Positions 54,389-64,000 of a DNA stretch of 64,000 nucleotides are shown piece after piece. A program made the translations under genes and the position numbers. The notes under the pieces were generated by a model, which was not told the DNA's origin, ran no database searches, and saw only the letters and a list, made by a program, of their open reading frames with translations. The first letter of the stretch is position 1, and each line of letters begins with the position of its first letter. The stretch spans positions 30,270,293-30,334,292 of the forward strand of contig NC_056047.1 of the NCBI RefSeq assembly GCF_004379255.2, read 5' to 3'. Source of the stretch: Salvia splendens. Taxonomy: Eukaryota; Streptophyta; Magnoliopsida; Lamiales; Lamiaceae.

Positions 54389-57099
54389 TCACAACTCCTC
54401 TACGAACTTCAGGGCGTTCTTGTCTTGACGTTTCCGGTTGCTCCTGAGTCCGTTGCTGATTTGGAGTAGAATTTTGAGTAGTGGATATAGGGTTTGAGTT
54501 GGAGTGTGAGCATCTATTAGCGGGAAACGGCTAGGAATCTCTCGATTGAGGGACGCCGGGAAAAGAATGATGTCGTACAGAGAAGCCAAGCGCCGCAATG
54601 ATTTCACAACTTGTTGGCAAGCCGAGCTCTCCAGCACATTGTTCTTCCGGAGTACATGAAGCTTCTCCCACAGTTCATCAACTTGATTCTGAACTTCAGA
54701 TATAGTCATTCCCCCGCGCCCGCAGATGAAATCTTCATATGCAGTCCTCTCAGCGATGACAGTAGTCAGCTCGGCCTCCAGATCTTTCTTTATGGACTCT
54801 AAGTCCTTATTGTTGGACTCCAGCTCCACTAAACGAGCCAAGAGTTCATCATACTTCATCTGGTCATCTATAGCTTTTTTCTCAGCTTCATTTAAAGCCA
54901 AAGAGTATAGCCGCTTCCAGTGAAGTACCTCCAGCTCCTTAGAGTTAGAATACGAAGCAGCTATGTCAGTTCGGCATTTCAGTTTACCGAGCAGGCAAGT
55001 AAACCACAATAGGAGTAAAAGAGATTAAGACGAGCTATAAGGAAGACACGAGTGTAGAAAGAAGAATTTTTTTCATTCACAAGAAAAAATTTACACAAGG
55101 AGTGCTTCAAGGCCATTTTACAAATAGAAAGAAAGAAACTAAACTAAGAGAAGGGAGACGAAATCATACTTCGCCAGTTTCGTCTCCGGCTTCCCTGTGG
55201 GTTTCAGCTTCTTTCTCCTTGTCGACCTCGGTCTCAGCCTCGGCCTCCCTCCTCCCTCCCTCCTGCTCGGCGCCCCCATCGCCGATCTGCTGCACCTCTT
55301 GCTCGGCGTGCCCCGTCGCCGGTCTGCTGATCCTTCTGCTCGGTCTCCTTGCCGGCCTCATTTTCCTGCTCACCCTCTTCTTTGAAAATTGAAGCGGGTG
55401 AAACAGGCCCCAAGGAGGCAAAGATGGCCTCCATGTTCTCGTCACGGTCAGCACGGCAATTACGGACTCGTTCAGCAGAAAGCAGGAACCGATGAAGACG
55501 CAAGCTCCTCAAAGAGCGGCAGACTCTGGAGACGCGCTTCAATCTCTCGGCCATACAGCGGCAAGACGACTTCGGGTTCCTGCTCAACATTATCGGTCAT
55601 CAATTTCAGCAGATCACCGATAAGGGCCGAAAATTGATTGCTCAAAAAGAGTTTCTCCGTGTAAACACGGAGAGCCTCCCCCTGAGCAACCACGGCAGCC
55701 GCCTCCCCCTGTTTCGACCCGCTCTCTCTGGATGATGAGCTGGTCTTTGGCACGTGGGCTTCATCCTGAGCCGAGATCATAGCGGCCCTTGCCCTCTCAA
55801 AGTCTGCCCGAGCCTGTTCGGCCTGGTGACGAGCAGCATTCAAATTCCTCTGCATCTCATCATAATCGCTGGGAACGCTTTAGAGAGTTCAACTGTGACG
55901 AGTTTGCAGAGCATATTGTTCCTCTGAAAATGGAAAAAGGAAAGAGTCAACAGAGGGGCCACAAAAAAAAATATAGGAAAGAAGCAAAAGCCAGAAAATC
56001 AAGAAGAAAATTCACCTCTACAAAGTCCTTTGGCCATGAAAAGGGCTCAGAGATATGTTCCGAAGTGGCCGTAACCACTCCTGATCCATAACCCCCCTGG
56101 ACAATGTCTCTCTCTGGCGCTTTTGGGGGTTTCTGAGTCTTCGCCTTCCCCTTTTGCCGAGGTCGATCCCGGCTTTTTTGGATCCGAAGACTGACTCGAA
56201 GAGGTCTTCTGCCTCTTCGGATTCTTCTCGGCATCAGACGCCGAGCTGGTGTTTTTCTGTTTCTCCGGCTCCTTTGATTCGGAGGATTTGCGACCAAGCC
56301 TGCTTAGCATGTTCACTGCCAAAAAGCAAGAAAACAAAGTTAGTTTTCGCCGCTAAAGCAGTAAAGCATAAAAAAGAAATCCTCACCCTCAGTCTCTTCG
56401 TCCGAAGACGAGGAGTCGAACACGAAGTCACCCTTGACGAGCTCAGATTCCAAATACTGTTTCCTAATCATGGGAATCTTATTGAGCCCGCCCTCGAGCT
56501 CGTCCAACGGTTCTACCCGAGGATGAGGAATTACGGACTTCGGCCCTCTCCAGGAAAAGTTCGGAGCCGCTGTCCTATTGTAAAAAAGAAGCGATTTTTC
56601 CACATCGGCCATTTGGTTTTACAGAAGGCTCTAAAGGGCTGTAAAGGGATCAAGTAAAACCAGGATCCCTTTCTCTTAAACTGAAAGAAATTAAGGATTG
56701 CTCTCAGAGACAGATCCTTTTCTAGTCTACGCAGCTCGGCAGCAAAGGCCGATAAGTGCCTCCAACAATTTGGAGTCACCTGACCTAAAGGAAGTTGGAA
56801 AAATCAAGAAGCTCTACAAAGGCGGGGGGAAGAGGGAAACGAAGCCCGCATTCTAAGCAGGCTTCGTAACGGTGGCATAACCCTCCGGCGGCGAGTTAGC
56901 CCTATGAGTGTCGTCGGGAATCACCACTAACCCCCCCAGGAAGAAAATATTTTCTGTGTAAGGATATCACAGTATCCTTACTCAAAATGCTGTGAAAATA
57001 TTCTACCGTCTTCTCCCCGGACTTTTTCCGGCCAGAAGATCCCTTACCCCCCTTCCTACCACTACCTGATTCAGAAACAGTTTCAGAAGAAGAAGACAT
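54389..57099 (-). pseudogene. Antisense genes A and B of gypsy element, copy 2
   Basis: Same order as in copy 1: gene A begins at ATG 57099 and runs left, followed by ORF B (55009-54389). Gene A is broken by indels, for example near 56930, 56812, 56583, 56155, 55873 and 55312. In ORF B one base is lost upstream, which opens the frame farther (to 55009), while a loss near 54480 and a change near 54540 garble its C-terminus. The predicted introns are also present. Confidence 0.8.
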
Positions 57100-57417
57100 G
57101 ATTCTTACTCTTTGATGGTCGAAAGTCTCTGAAGAAATTCTTGAAGAAGCGGAAGAAAATTTTACGAAAAAGAGAGAGAATGCAGAAGAAATAATCGCAA
57201 AAGTGTTCCAATGATGAAGAAAGGAAATATTATCAGATTCGCAGAGGCATTTCAAATTCGTCGCACCGTTTCAAATCCCACTTTTTCTGGATTCTCTGGC
57301 CGGATTTGCTGTCACATTTAATGCAGACACGTGCAGAGCACGTCCCCTGACGTCAGCCTCCCCCTTACACTTATCCAAAATGCCGAAGTGATTCACTTCG
57401 CTTTTCGGGGGGGGTGG

Positions 57418-58033
57418 TGATGGGATACGAACTAAACAACTAAACAATAATTGCGAGCCCAATAGCAGTGACGGCCCATCAGCCCAAAACCCAAGAAAGA
57501 GTATCAGTTCGGCACAACCAAAGAGTTTGGTCACAGCCTATAGCTCGGTAGTATCAGTTCGGCACAACCAAAGAGTTCGGTCACAGCCTATAGCTCGGTA
57601 AAAGCCGACCAATCGAGCTCAACTCTCAGATCGGCAAAAGCTGATCGGCAAAGTTCAGCAGTTCGGTCTCAGTATTCGACCGAACAAGGAGATAGTGGAC
57701 CCATGCAGGATCTCCACGACCTCCATTACACCCACGATCTATTTAGTGGTATTAAGCAGTTATCAACCCCACTACCAGGGCTGCAAACCACGATCTTAGT
57801 TCGAATGTATAAATAGAACTTAGATCAGATAGACGAAGGTTAAGTTCTCTAGATCCTGAATCTCATATAGCAAATCAGTATTGTAATCTGTAAGCAAGAT
57901 CAAGCAATACAAATTTGCCCTCTATTCTTCCCGTGGACGTAGATTTACCTCAGTAAATCGAACCACGTAATTTTCAGTGTTGTGATCATTTATTACTTGC
58001 ATTTATTCCCATCAAAAATTCGCTAAATCATCA
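57418..58033 (+). repeat. Gypsy 3' LTR, copy 2
   Basis: 616 bp, followed by the same target duplication GGGAC (58034-58038). It shares the copy-1 3' LTR variants GTTTGG and GCAATAC but has TTTGCCC as in the 5' LTR, plus private changes (CCCCACTACC, GTAAGCAAG, a 3-bp loss at GTGATCATTT). It therefore descends from the same insertion. Confidence 0.93.
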
Positions 58034-58038
58034 GGGAC

Positions 58039-59918
58039 CATTTTTCAGAAACGGTAAAGTACGAACGAAAAGCTGCAACTAACTAAATCTGCATTTAACG
58101 AACCACAATCTCTATCCCGTTACCTGATTCAAACGCGAACATCGAGAAAACAGAGTAATAATCCAGATTTAAACAAAACATATAAATTCGGACGTCGGAA
58201 ACTGACGATTAATCGGAAACCAACAGATCTACTTCTACTAGACGAAGTAAACAGAACACAGAAATGAAACATCAAATTCTACCCGATCAACCAACTCAGC
58301 TTCAGATCTACACGTCAAATGCTTAATCCACTCCGGATCCAAGCAATCCGAACCAACTACGACCAAAGACAACTCCATAAACTCCGATTCAACAAATCCA
58401 CTCTGATCAATCGACAATCCAACCACGATTCTACTCCAAATCAACAGATCAAGTGCGAAAAGCAGTCATTCAAGTAAATAACTATAAACTCAGAAATAAA
58501 CATCATCCATACTTCGAAATCAACATCATCATAACGGAAAATAGAAATTGCATAAAAAGATTCAACAATACTTCAACAGTCAACAAAAGCCGAGCTTCGA
58601 TCCGCGAAGACTCGGTGGAATTTCTAGCAAGAAAACTAAAGGAAATCAGTTAATTATTTTTTCGCCCTTTGTAAGGACGGTGGTACGCAACAGCTTAACC
58701 GAAAGTGAAACCCCAATCCCCCTCAATTTCCAAAACTCAAGTGTGTAGAAGTGTGTGTGAGTGAGCTGAGAGCCAAAAAGTAAAAAAAAGTCCCTTCGTA
58801 AATTGCATGCTCTCTCTTATATAATGCGGAGGTGATCTTCTAGAAGCCTTCACTTGAAATCTCTATTCTGTCCTTCAGCTTAGCGATCTCCTCCGTCTGG
58901 CTATTTTTCCTTCATAATGCTCACTTTATTGCCAAATTTCCTTCGCCAGGCAATTGTCTTCTTTTCTTCCTAGATCCGGCTTCCTTCTACACGCCTGGCT
59001 TAAAAAAACCCGTTAGACCCCGCAAATGCATGAAATTAACCCCCTAACCAATGCATGAAATTAGCCTTATCATTATTCTAAATAACAAATAGTAGTATAT
59101 TTTTCATTTTCTCCCTTCTTTTCACAAATTAATACTATTAACTTATTTGCAAAAAATAATGTGTGGTTTTGTCATGCAGGGAGTGCGAATGAGTTTCTGA
59201 GGCTATTATTTTACATACCATTACTATGGCTACGAATATTCATGATGTCAGGTTGGCGGCTTTTGTTGGTGAATCGGATAAGCAAAAAGTGCAACTTTAG
59301 TTGGTTGAAGACAGGGAAGGAAACTTTACTGCTGATTATTTATCACATTATGCTTACATGGTGCACAACGGCATTCATGTGCTGGAGAATCTACCCACAA
59401 AGCTTAATATTTGGCTTCTACATGATAATTAGGCGTTTCTTATATTCGTTAATTTTTTGGGGGGCTTTACCCGATTTTTTTTGTGTTGAATAGGTAATCT
59501 TTCTAAGAGAAAGTTTACCTTTAAAAAGATTACCTACTATTTTTTAATGTGTACATAATGATTTTATTTTACTATATTTTGTTCCAATTTGCAATTTATT
59601 TTCATTATTTTAAAATACGTAAGGCCTGTGCATATCACGGGGGTTAACACTAGTTAAAAGAAACAGGAAAGTTTTTGTTTAAGTGTTTGTAATATTGAAT
59701 GGTGACACTATTTATTCGTTGAATTTACGAAGCGAGTAAGATGTGTTACATTATATATATCGATTAGGTAAGATGGCATAATAAAACATGATATTTGGTA
59801 ATCTAGATAAAAAGTTTACAACAAAAAATTCATTCCATCCACGAAAAATTATCTCATTTGCCATTTTTGGAGTGTCCGCAAAAAATAGTCTCATTTTATA
59901 AATTGAAACTTTCTCTCA
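58039..59918. other. Copy 2 of the unidentified flank and Helitron-like end
   Basis: Corresponds to 20119-22000. The exon-like stretch is at about 59180-59430 with a one-base difference (GAGTTTCTGAGG against GAGTTCTGAGG). The Helitron-like hairpin and CTAG end lie at about 59625-59653. Confidence 0.6.
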
Positions 59919-61734
59919 GGGCATCAGCATTGGGGCGCCCTAAGGCGCGCCCTATGCACCGCCACGTCAGCATTTTATCCTCCTACCCTTTCACATGCAG
60001 TGGGGCGCCCTATAAGCCGCCATAAGGGGCGCCCTAAGCATTTTATTTTATTTGAATATTTAAATAAATACAAAAATTGGGAAAAACCTTCATTTCATTT
60101 ATAAAATTAATACATTACAATACGAATTAAAAAAAAACGCAAACTCAGCAACGACTGTTACGGGCCCACACTTCTTCCATCATGTCGTTCATGAGCTGCA
60201 TGGTCTTGTTGATTGCGCATTGAGGGCCTGTCTAGATAGAACCTCATTGAAGCCCGTCGGTAATCCTCGAGCGGGGGCGCGGTCGCCGTGCTGGAGGAGC
60301 TAGATGCACCTTCATCATCGGTCCAATCGGTGATGGCTCCTACCTTCATGTTCGACTATCATGTTGTGCAAGATAATGCATGAATACATGACATCGGCGA
60401 GGACTTCCTTGAACCAGAGACGCGCCGGCCCTTTCACTATTGCCCACCGTGATCGGAACACACCAAATGCCCGCTCCACATCCTTCCGCGCCGCCTCCTG
60501 CTTTTGCCCAATATAAAACTCTTTTCTCACCGATTGGGCAGCTGATCGTCTTCAACAAAAACAGGCCACCTTGGGTATATGCCATCAGCCAAGTAGTACC
60601 CCAATGTGGTATGGCGCCTGTTGGCAGTGAACTCGATGGTCGGGCCGTTGCCATTGCATTGTTCAGTGAAGAGGGTGGATGAGTTGAGGATGTTGATGTC
60701 GTTGTTCGACCCGGCTACACCGAAGTACGCATGCCAGATCCAGAGCCGATGGTCAGCGACGGCTTCGAGGATCATCGTCGGGTGGCTGCCCTTGTATCCA
60801 CTAGTAAATTGGCCTCTCCACGCCGTCGGACAATTCTTCCACTCCCAGTGCATACAGTCGATGCTCCCTAGCATCCCAGGAAAGCCGTGCGCCGTCTCGT
60901 GCATCTTCATCAGGCCCTGGCAATCTGCGGCAGTCGGCTTTCGCAAATATGTGTCGTTGTAAGCCTCCACAACTCCCCTACAAAATCTCTTCAGGCACTC
61001 ACGGCCTGTTGTCTCTCCGACGTGGAGGTACTCGTCAAACATGTCCGACGTGGTAACCGTAGGCCACTGACGAGAGTGCAACCGTGCACTTCTGCAACGG
61101 CGTAAGTCGGGGTCTACCGATGTCATCTTCCCGATACTAGAAGTATTCATCACGTGACTCCAACGTCCGGACAATGCTGAGAAAATGGTAACGAGGCATT
61201 CTAAACCGGCGGTGAAAAAACAGTCGGGCCCCACCGTGGTTGCTCGGCAAAATAGTCTGCAACTAGACGTTCGTGAGCCGCGGCGTGTTCGCGGAGGACA
61301 AACGTCCGACGTCGAATAGGCCTGGGGATCTGCGCCGCCGCCGCCCGCCTCCTCGCGCTGCATTTCAGCTAAGCACTCTGCCATTGCGTCTTGAATGGTT
61401 GCATTAAGGCTTTAGTCAAGGTCGGACTACCCGCCCTCCGTGGAACTCCGGTCGTCGTCGTGGTTCATTTGGTTTGTGAGAGATGGAGAAATGTGAGAGA
61501 TGAGAAGAAATGAGAGATGCGAGAAATGTTCGTATGAAAAATAGAATGATAAACGAGGTTTAATAAATAGACAAAATTCAAAAAAAAAATAAAAAACGCG
61601 TTGCATCGTCCGCTCCATCGTCCGCGTCGCCCACAGTGGGAGGACAATGCCATATCGTCCGCGCTTCCTCCGCGGAACTATCTGTCGGGCGGAGGACGAT
61701 GCATCGTCCATCGTCCGCCCCACTGTGGGTGCCC
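59919..61734 (-). mobile_element. PIF/Harbinger transposon, copy 2
   Basis: 1,816 bp, TCA duplicated at 59916-59918 and 61735-61737. The transposase (61384-60158, minus) has the middle part unbroken from TSDMFDEYLHVGETTG through GSIDCMHWEW and HRLWIWHAYFGVAGSNNDINIL to DGIYPRWPVF, better than copy 1 there. It has its own indels near 61345, 61220, 61070, 60605, 60512 and 60333. Confidence 0.88.
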
Positions 61735-62734
61735 TCATACTTTATCCACTTTCTCATTCCCACTCTTTCTTACTTTTTCTCATTCCCTCTCATACATTAT
61801 CTACTTTTTCTTATTCTCTCTCACTTTACAAATTTCTCATTAAAATTCGTATCATTTACAAATGAGATTATGAGACTATTTTTTGTAGACTAAGGGAGCA
61901 CTAATAAATTGAACTTAATATGTCTCCAATGTTTAATCATTATATAATGCCATCCCAATCATTCTATAAAAATGTGTTTAACCTCTAAATCTTTGTCCCA
62001 CATCAATTTGATGATGATCCTATCTAATCCACGTAAAAGGGATAACTATCCCCATTATGAAGCTTGTAAAAGGTTGAGTGGCACATTTCTAATCAAATGT
62101 ATTTGAACAGCAATGTAAAAGAATACATTAGACATGTTGGGTTGATCTATTCAGACTAATTACATGATTCACATCTAAACGTGCATAGAATAGATTGGAT
62201 GCTATGAATAACAAATAGGAACACATACAATCACAGATTCAATTAATAAATATATAGATAATACATTATATGAAAGGTAGGAATTCAAATTATGGAATTC
62301 GATCACCTTTCGAATATGATTGGATATGGTAAAATTCTACCATGAGAGAACATCTCGTTTATAAGAGCATCTTCAACCAATTTGACTAAACTCATACTCA
62401 TTTGAATGTAAATGTCATATCAAATATAATTTTACTCCAACCATTTACACTAAACTCAAACTTAAAAACACTTCATTTTACAGATCACTTAAGATTTGTA
62501 ATATATTTATTAATTTGAACAAAACACTTCATTTTACAGATGACTTAAGATTTGTAATATATTTATTAATTTGAACATAGAAAATGGATGAAGACAAGTA
62601 CCACTCGCCTTGTTTCGTCTATGTTTTCGTAAAATGGAATATACAATTGTTCTTTCTAGTTTCCCTCCTCTGCAACTCTTTATTGTTGTCACTGCTCTCC
62701 TCTGTCTGAATTCGCTAGAATGAACCCTTATAAT

Positions 62735-63370
62735 TAGGGATGTCAGTACAGCCCGTAAATCATAGGCTAGCTTGAATAGCCCGCCAATTTATAGGATTAA
62801 GGTTAAAATTTTCTAATCCGATCAGCCCGCATCCTGTTAGAGTCGGACCCGGAAATCTGATAAAAGTTTCTATTGTTCTCTTTGCTTGACTCCTAATTCG
62901 GTACTTTTATTGGTTATTTTTATAACACAAATAACTAAAAAAATAATTTTTATTTTATATTAATTTTTTATTAATATAATAATAGATAAATAAAATTAAA
63001 AACTTCAAATTCACTATAAATTATATAAATTTCTAAAACATGCTTTAAAATTTATGCTTATGTATTATTTTGCAAAAATCTCAAATATTAGTATTTGATC
63101 ATGTTTATGTTCGAGTTTAAGCATATACCTCAAATTTATCATGATTAAATGTTTTACATTTTATAAATATAACTAATTTCATCATTATTTATTGGATTGA
63201 TCGCATGTTAACTTTATCGGTAGCAACCCGATTAACCCATCGGGCTAGCCCGAAACCCGAGCTTTTAGGGTTATGGTTGAACTTTTATAACCTGAAAAAA
63301 ACACAATCCGATTAGTCCGCACCCCAATTGACCCGCTACCACCGATGGGCCGACTCGATTAACATCCCTA
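62735..63370. mobile_element. hAT-like MITE, copy 2
   Basis: TAGGGATGT to ACATCCCTA with CTTATAAT at 62727-62734 and 63371-63378; counterpart of 24804-25436. The 57-bp tandem repeat of copy 1 is also present just upstream (about 62467-62580). Confidence 0.88.
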
Positions 63371-63852
63371 CTTATAATGTGTTTTTTTGATACGATTTCA
63401 TTATTTGTTGGATTATTTTTTATGTTAATTTTTTTTCTTTTTCTTTTTCATTATTTAATTAATCTTGAGTTTTAATTATTAATAAAAAAATATTAAGAAT
63501 ATTCCAGTCTTTTATCACTGTAAAACCTGGAGTTTTAACAGTACTTAACTATCATTATAAATATTTTTTGCTTTTTATTTAAATTTGCTACTCCTACTAC
63601 TAAGGAAGAAAACGAACTATACCGGAAACTATGGCGCGTATGGAAGTAAACAAGTTTAACTATATATAAATAGACGTTACAAAACAATCCAGTGACAAGC
63701 AATTAAAAAGGATGCTACTTTCAAATAATTAAACAAGTATAATTGCTCTCAAATTCGACCGTTACATTCACTCAGATTCAACCTTCATCTCTACAAACTG
63801 CAGTAAAAATCGCACAAAACACTTCTTCCAAAGCAATCAATCACAAAAAAAA

Positions 63853-64000
63853 ATGAGAGAAACAGAAATATCAAACGCGGGAAGCAATTGAATTAGCAGC
63901 AGAAGAAGAGAAAGAAGAAGAGAGAATTCAAATTCTGAGATCCAAAGCTACAGAGCTTCTCCTCAGAGAAGAATACAAAGACTCCATCAAAACCTACTCC
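63853..64000 (+). pseudogene. Start of the SET gene, copy 2, frameshifted and cut by window end
   Basis: ATG at 63853 with the same leader as 25918. One extra G near 63880 (ACGCGGGAAG against ACGCGGAAG) shifts the frame and creates TGA at 63889-63891. After the shift the DNA matches copy 1 to the window end. Either a real null allele or, more likely given the indel pattern around it, a consensus error. Confidence 0.85.

Larger units (their letters stand above)
52006..64000 (+). repeat. 12-kb near-identical copy of 14089-26064
   Basis: Every feature from the middle of the gypsy pol to codon 49 of the SET gene recurs in the same order and orientation, including both DNA-element duplications (TCA, CTTATAAT) and the gypsy GGGAC. 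The offset drifts from 37,917 to about 37,936 through many one- or two-base indels, mostly in short runs. Substitutions are few. The block is cut off at both ends, by the gap and by the window edge. Confidence 0.97.

Noticed and set aside
1..64000. CRISPR arrays, bacterial operons, rRNA or tRNA genes
   Set aside because: No regularly spaced repeats, no cloverleaf or rRNA-like text recognised; the short TGGTATCAG-type matches are retrotransposon primer sites, not tRNA genes.

Overview
This is a repeat-dense nuclear window from a flowering plant, almost certainly a eudicot. The signs are Ty1/copia and Ty3/gypsy LTR retrotransposons with plant tRNA primer sites, PIF/Harbinger, hAT, Stowaway and Helitron-type DNA elements, GT-AG introns and a plant-type TPR+SET gene. 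I cannot name the species from sequence alone. Only one host gene looks intact. A second host gene is recognisable but wrecked.

Layout. 1-4353: a broken copia element whose left LTR piece lies inverted against its integrase. 4432-6635: a decayed PIF/Harbinger transposon carrying a nested 210-bp hAT MITE. 8014-9109: four Stowaway-like MITEs in a row. 9614-20113: a complete, young 10.5-kb Tat-type gypsy element with 619-bp LTRs and TSD GGGAC. Its gag-pro and pol are in one frame, separated by a single UAG in a tobamovirus-type readthrough context. A spliced antisense gene lies between pol and the 3' LTR. 21707-21735: a Helitron-like 3' terminus. 22001-23806: a second Harbinger. 24804-25436: a hAT MITE. 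25918-27561: the intact TPR+SET methyltransferase gene. 28103-29520: a 5'-truncated Harbinger.

29688-35491 holds a class I SAM-methyltransferase gene in exon fragments. It is broken by a Harbinger MITE (29891-30758, TSD TTA) and by a 3.3-kb hAT transposon (30995-34270, TSD GAAGCAGA). The hAT still encodes an apparently intact 799-residue two-exon transposase. 37250-46323 is a second copia element, itself split by two solo LTRs: a 2.9-kb gypsy-like one with TSD GTTAT and a 1.5-kb inverted copia one with TSD CAACC. 46554-51527 is a third copia element on the minus strand (TSD TAATG).

A 100-N gap (51906-52005) is followed by 12 kb (52006-64000) that repeats 14089-26064 almost base for base. The repeat runs from the middle of the gypsy pol into the first codons of the SET gene and shares every insertion and target-site duplication. 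It carries many one-base indels. This is best explained as the other haplotype or a redundant contig placed in tandem by scaffolding; a real recent segmental duplication is the alternative.

The window records layered transposition rather than an operon-like system. The most interesting items are the in-frame UAG-CAA-UCA junction, the spliced antisense gene of the gypsy element, the possibly active hAT together with a matching MITE, and the methyltransferase gene dismantled by two transposons.
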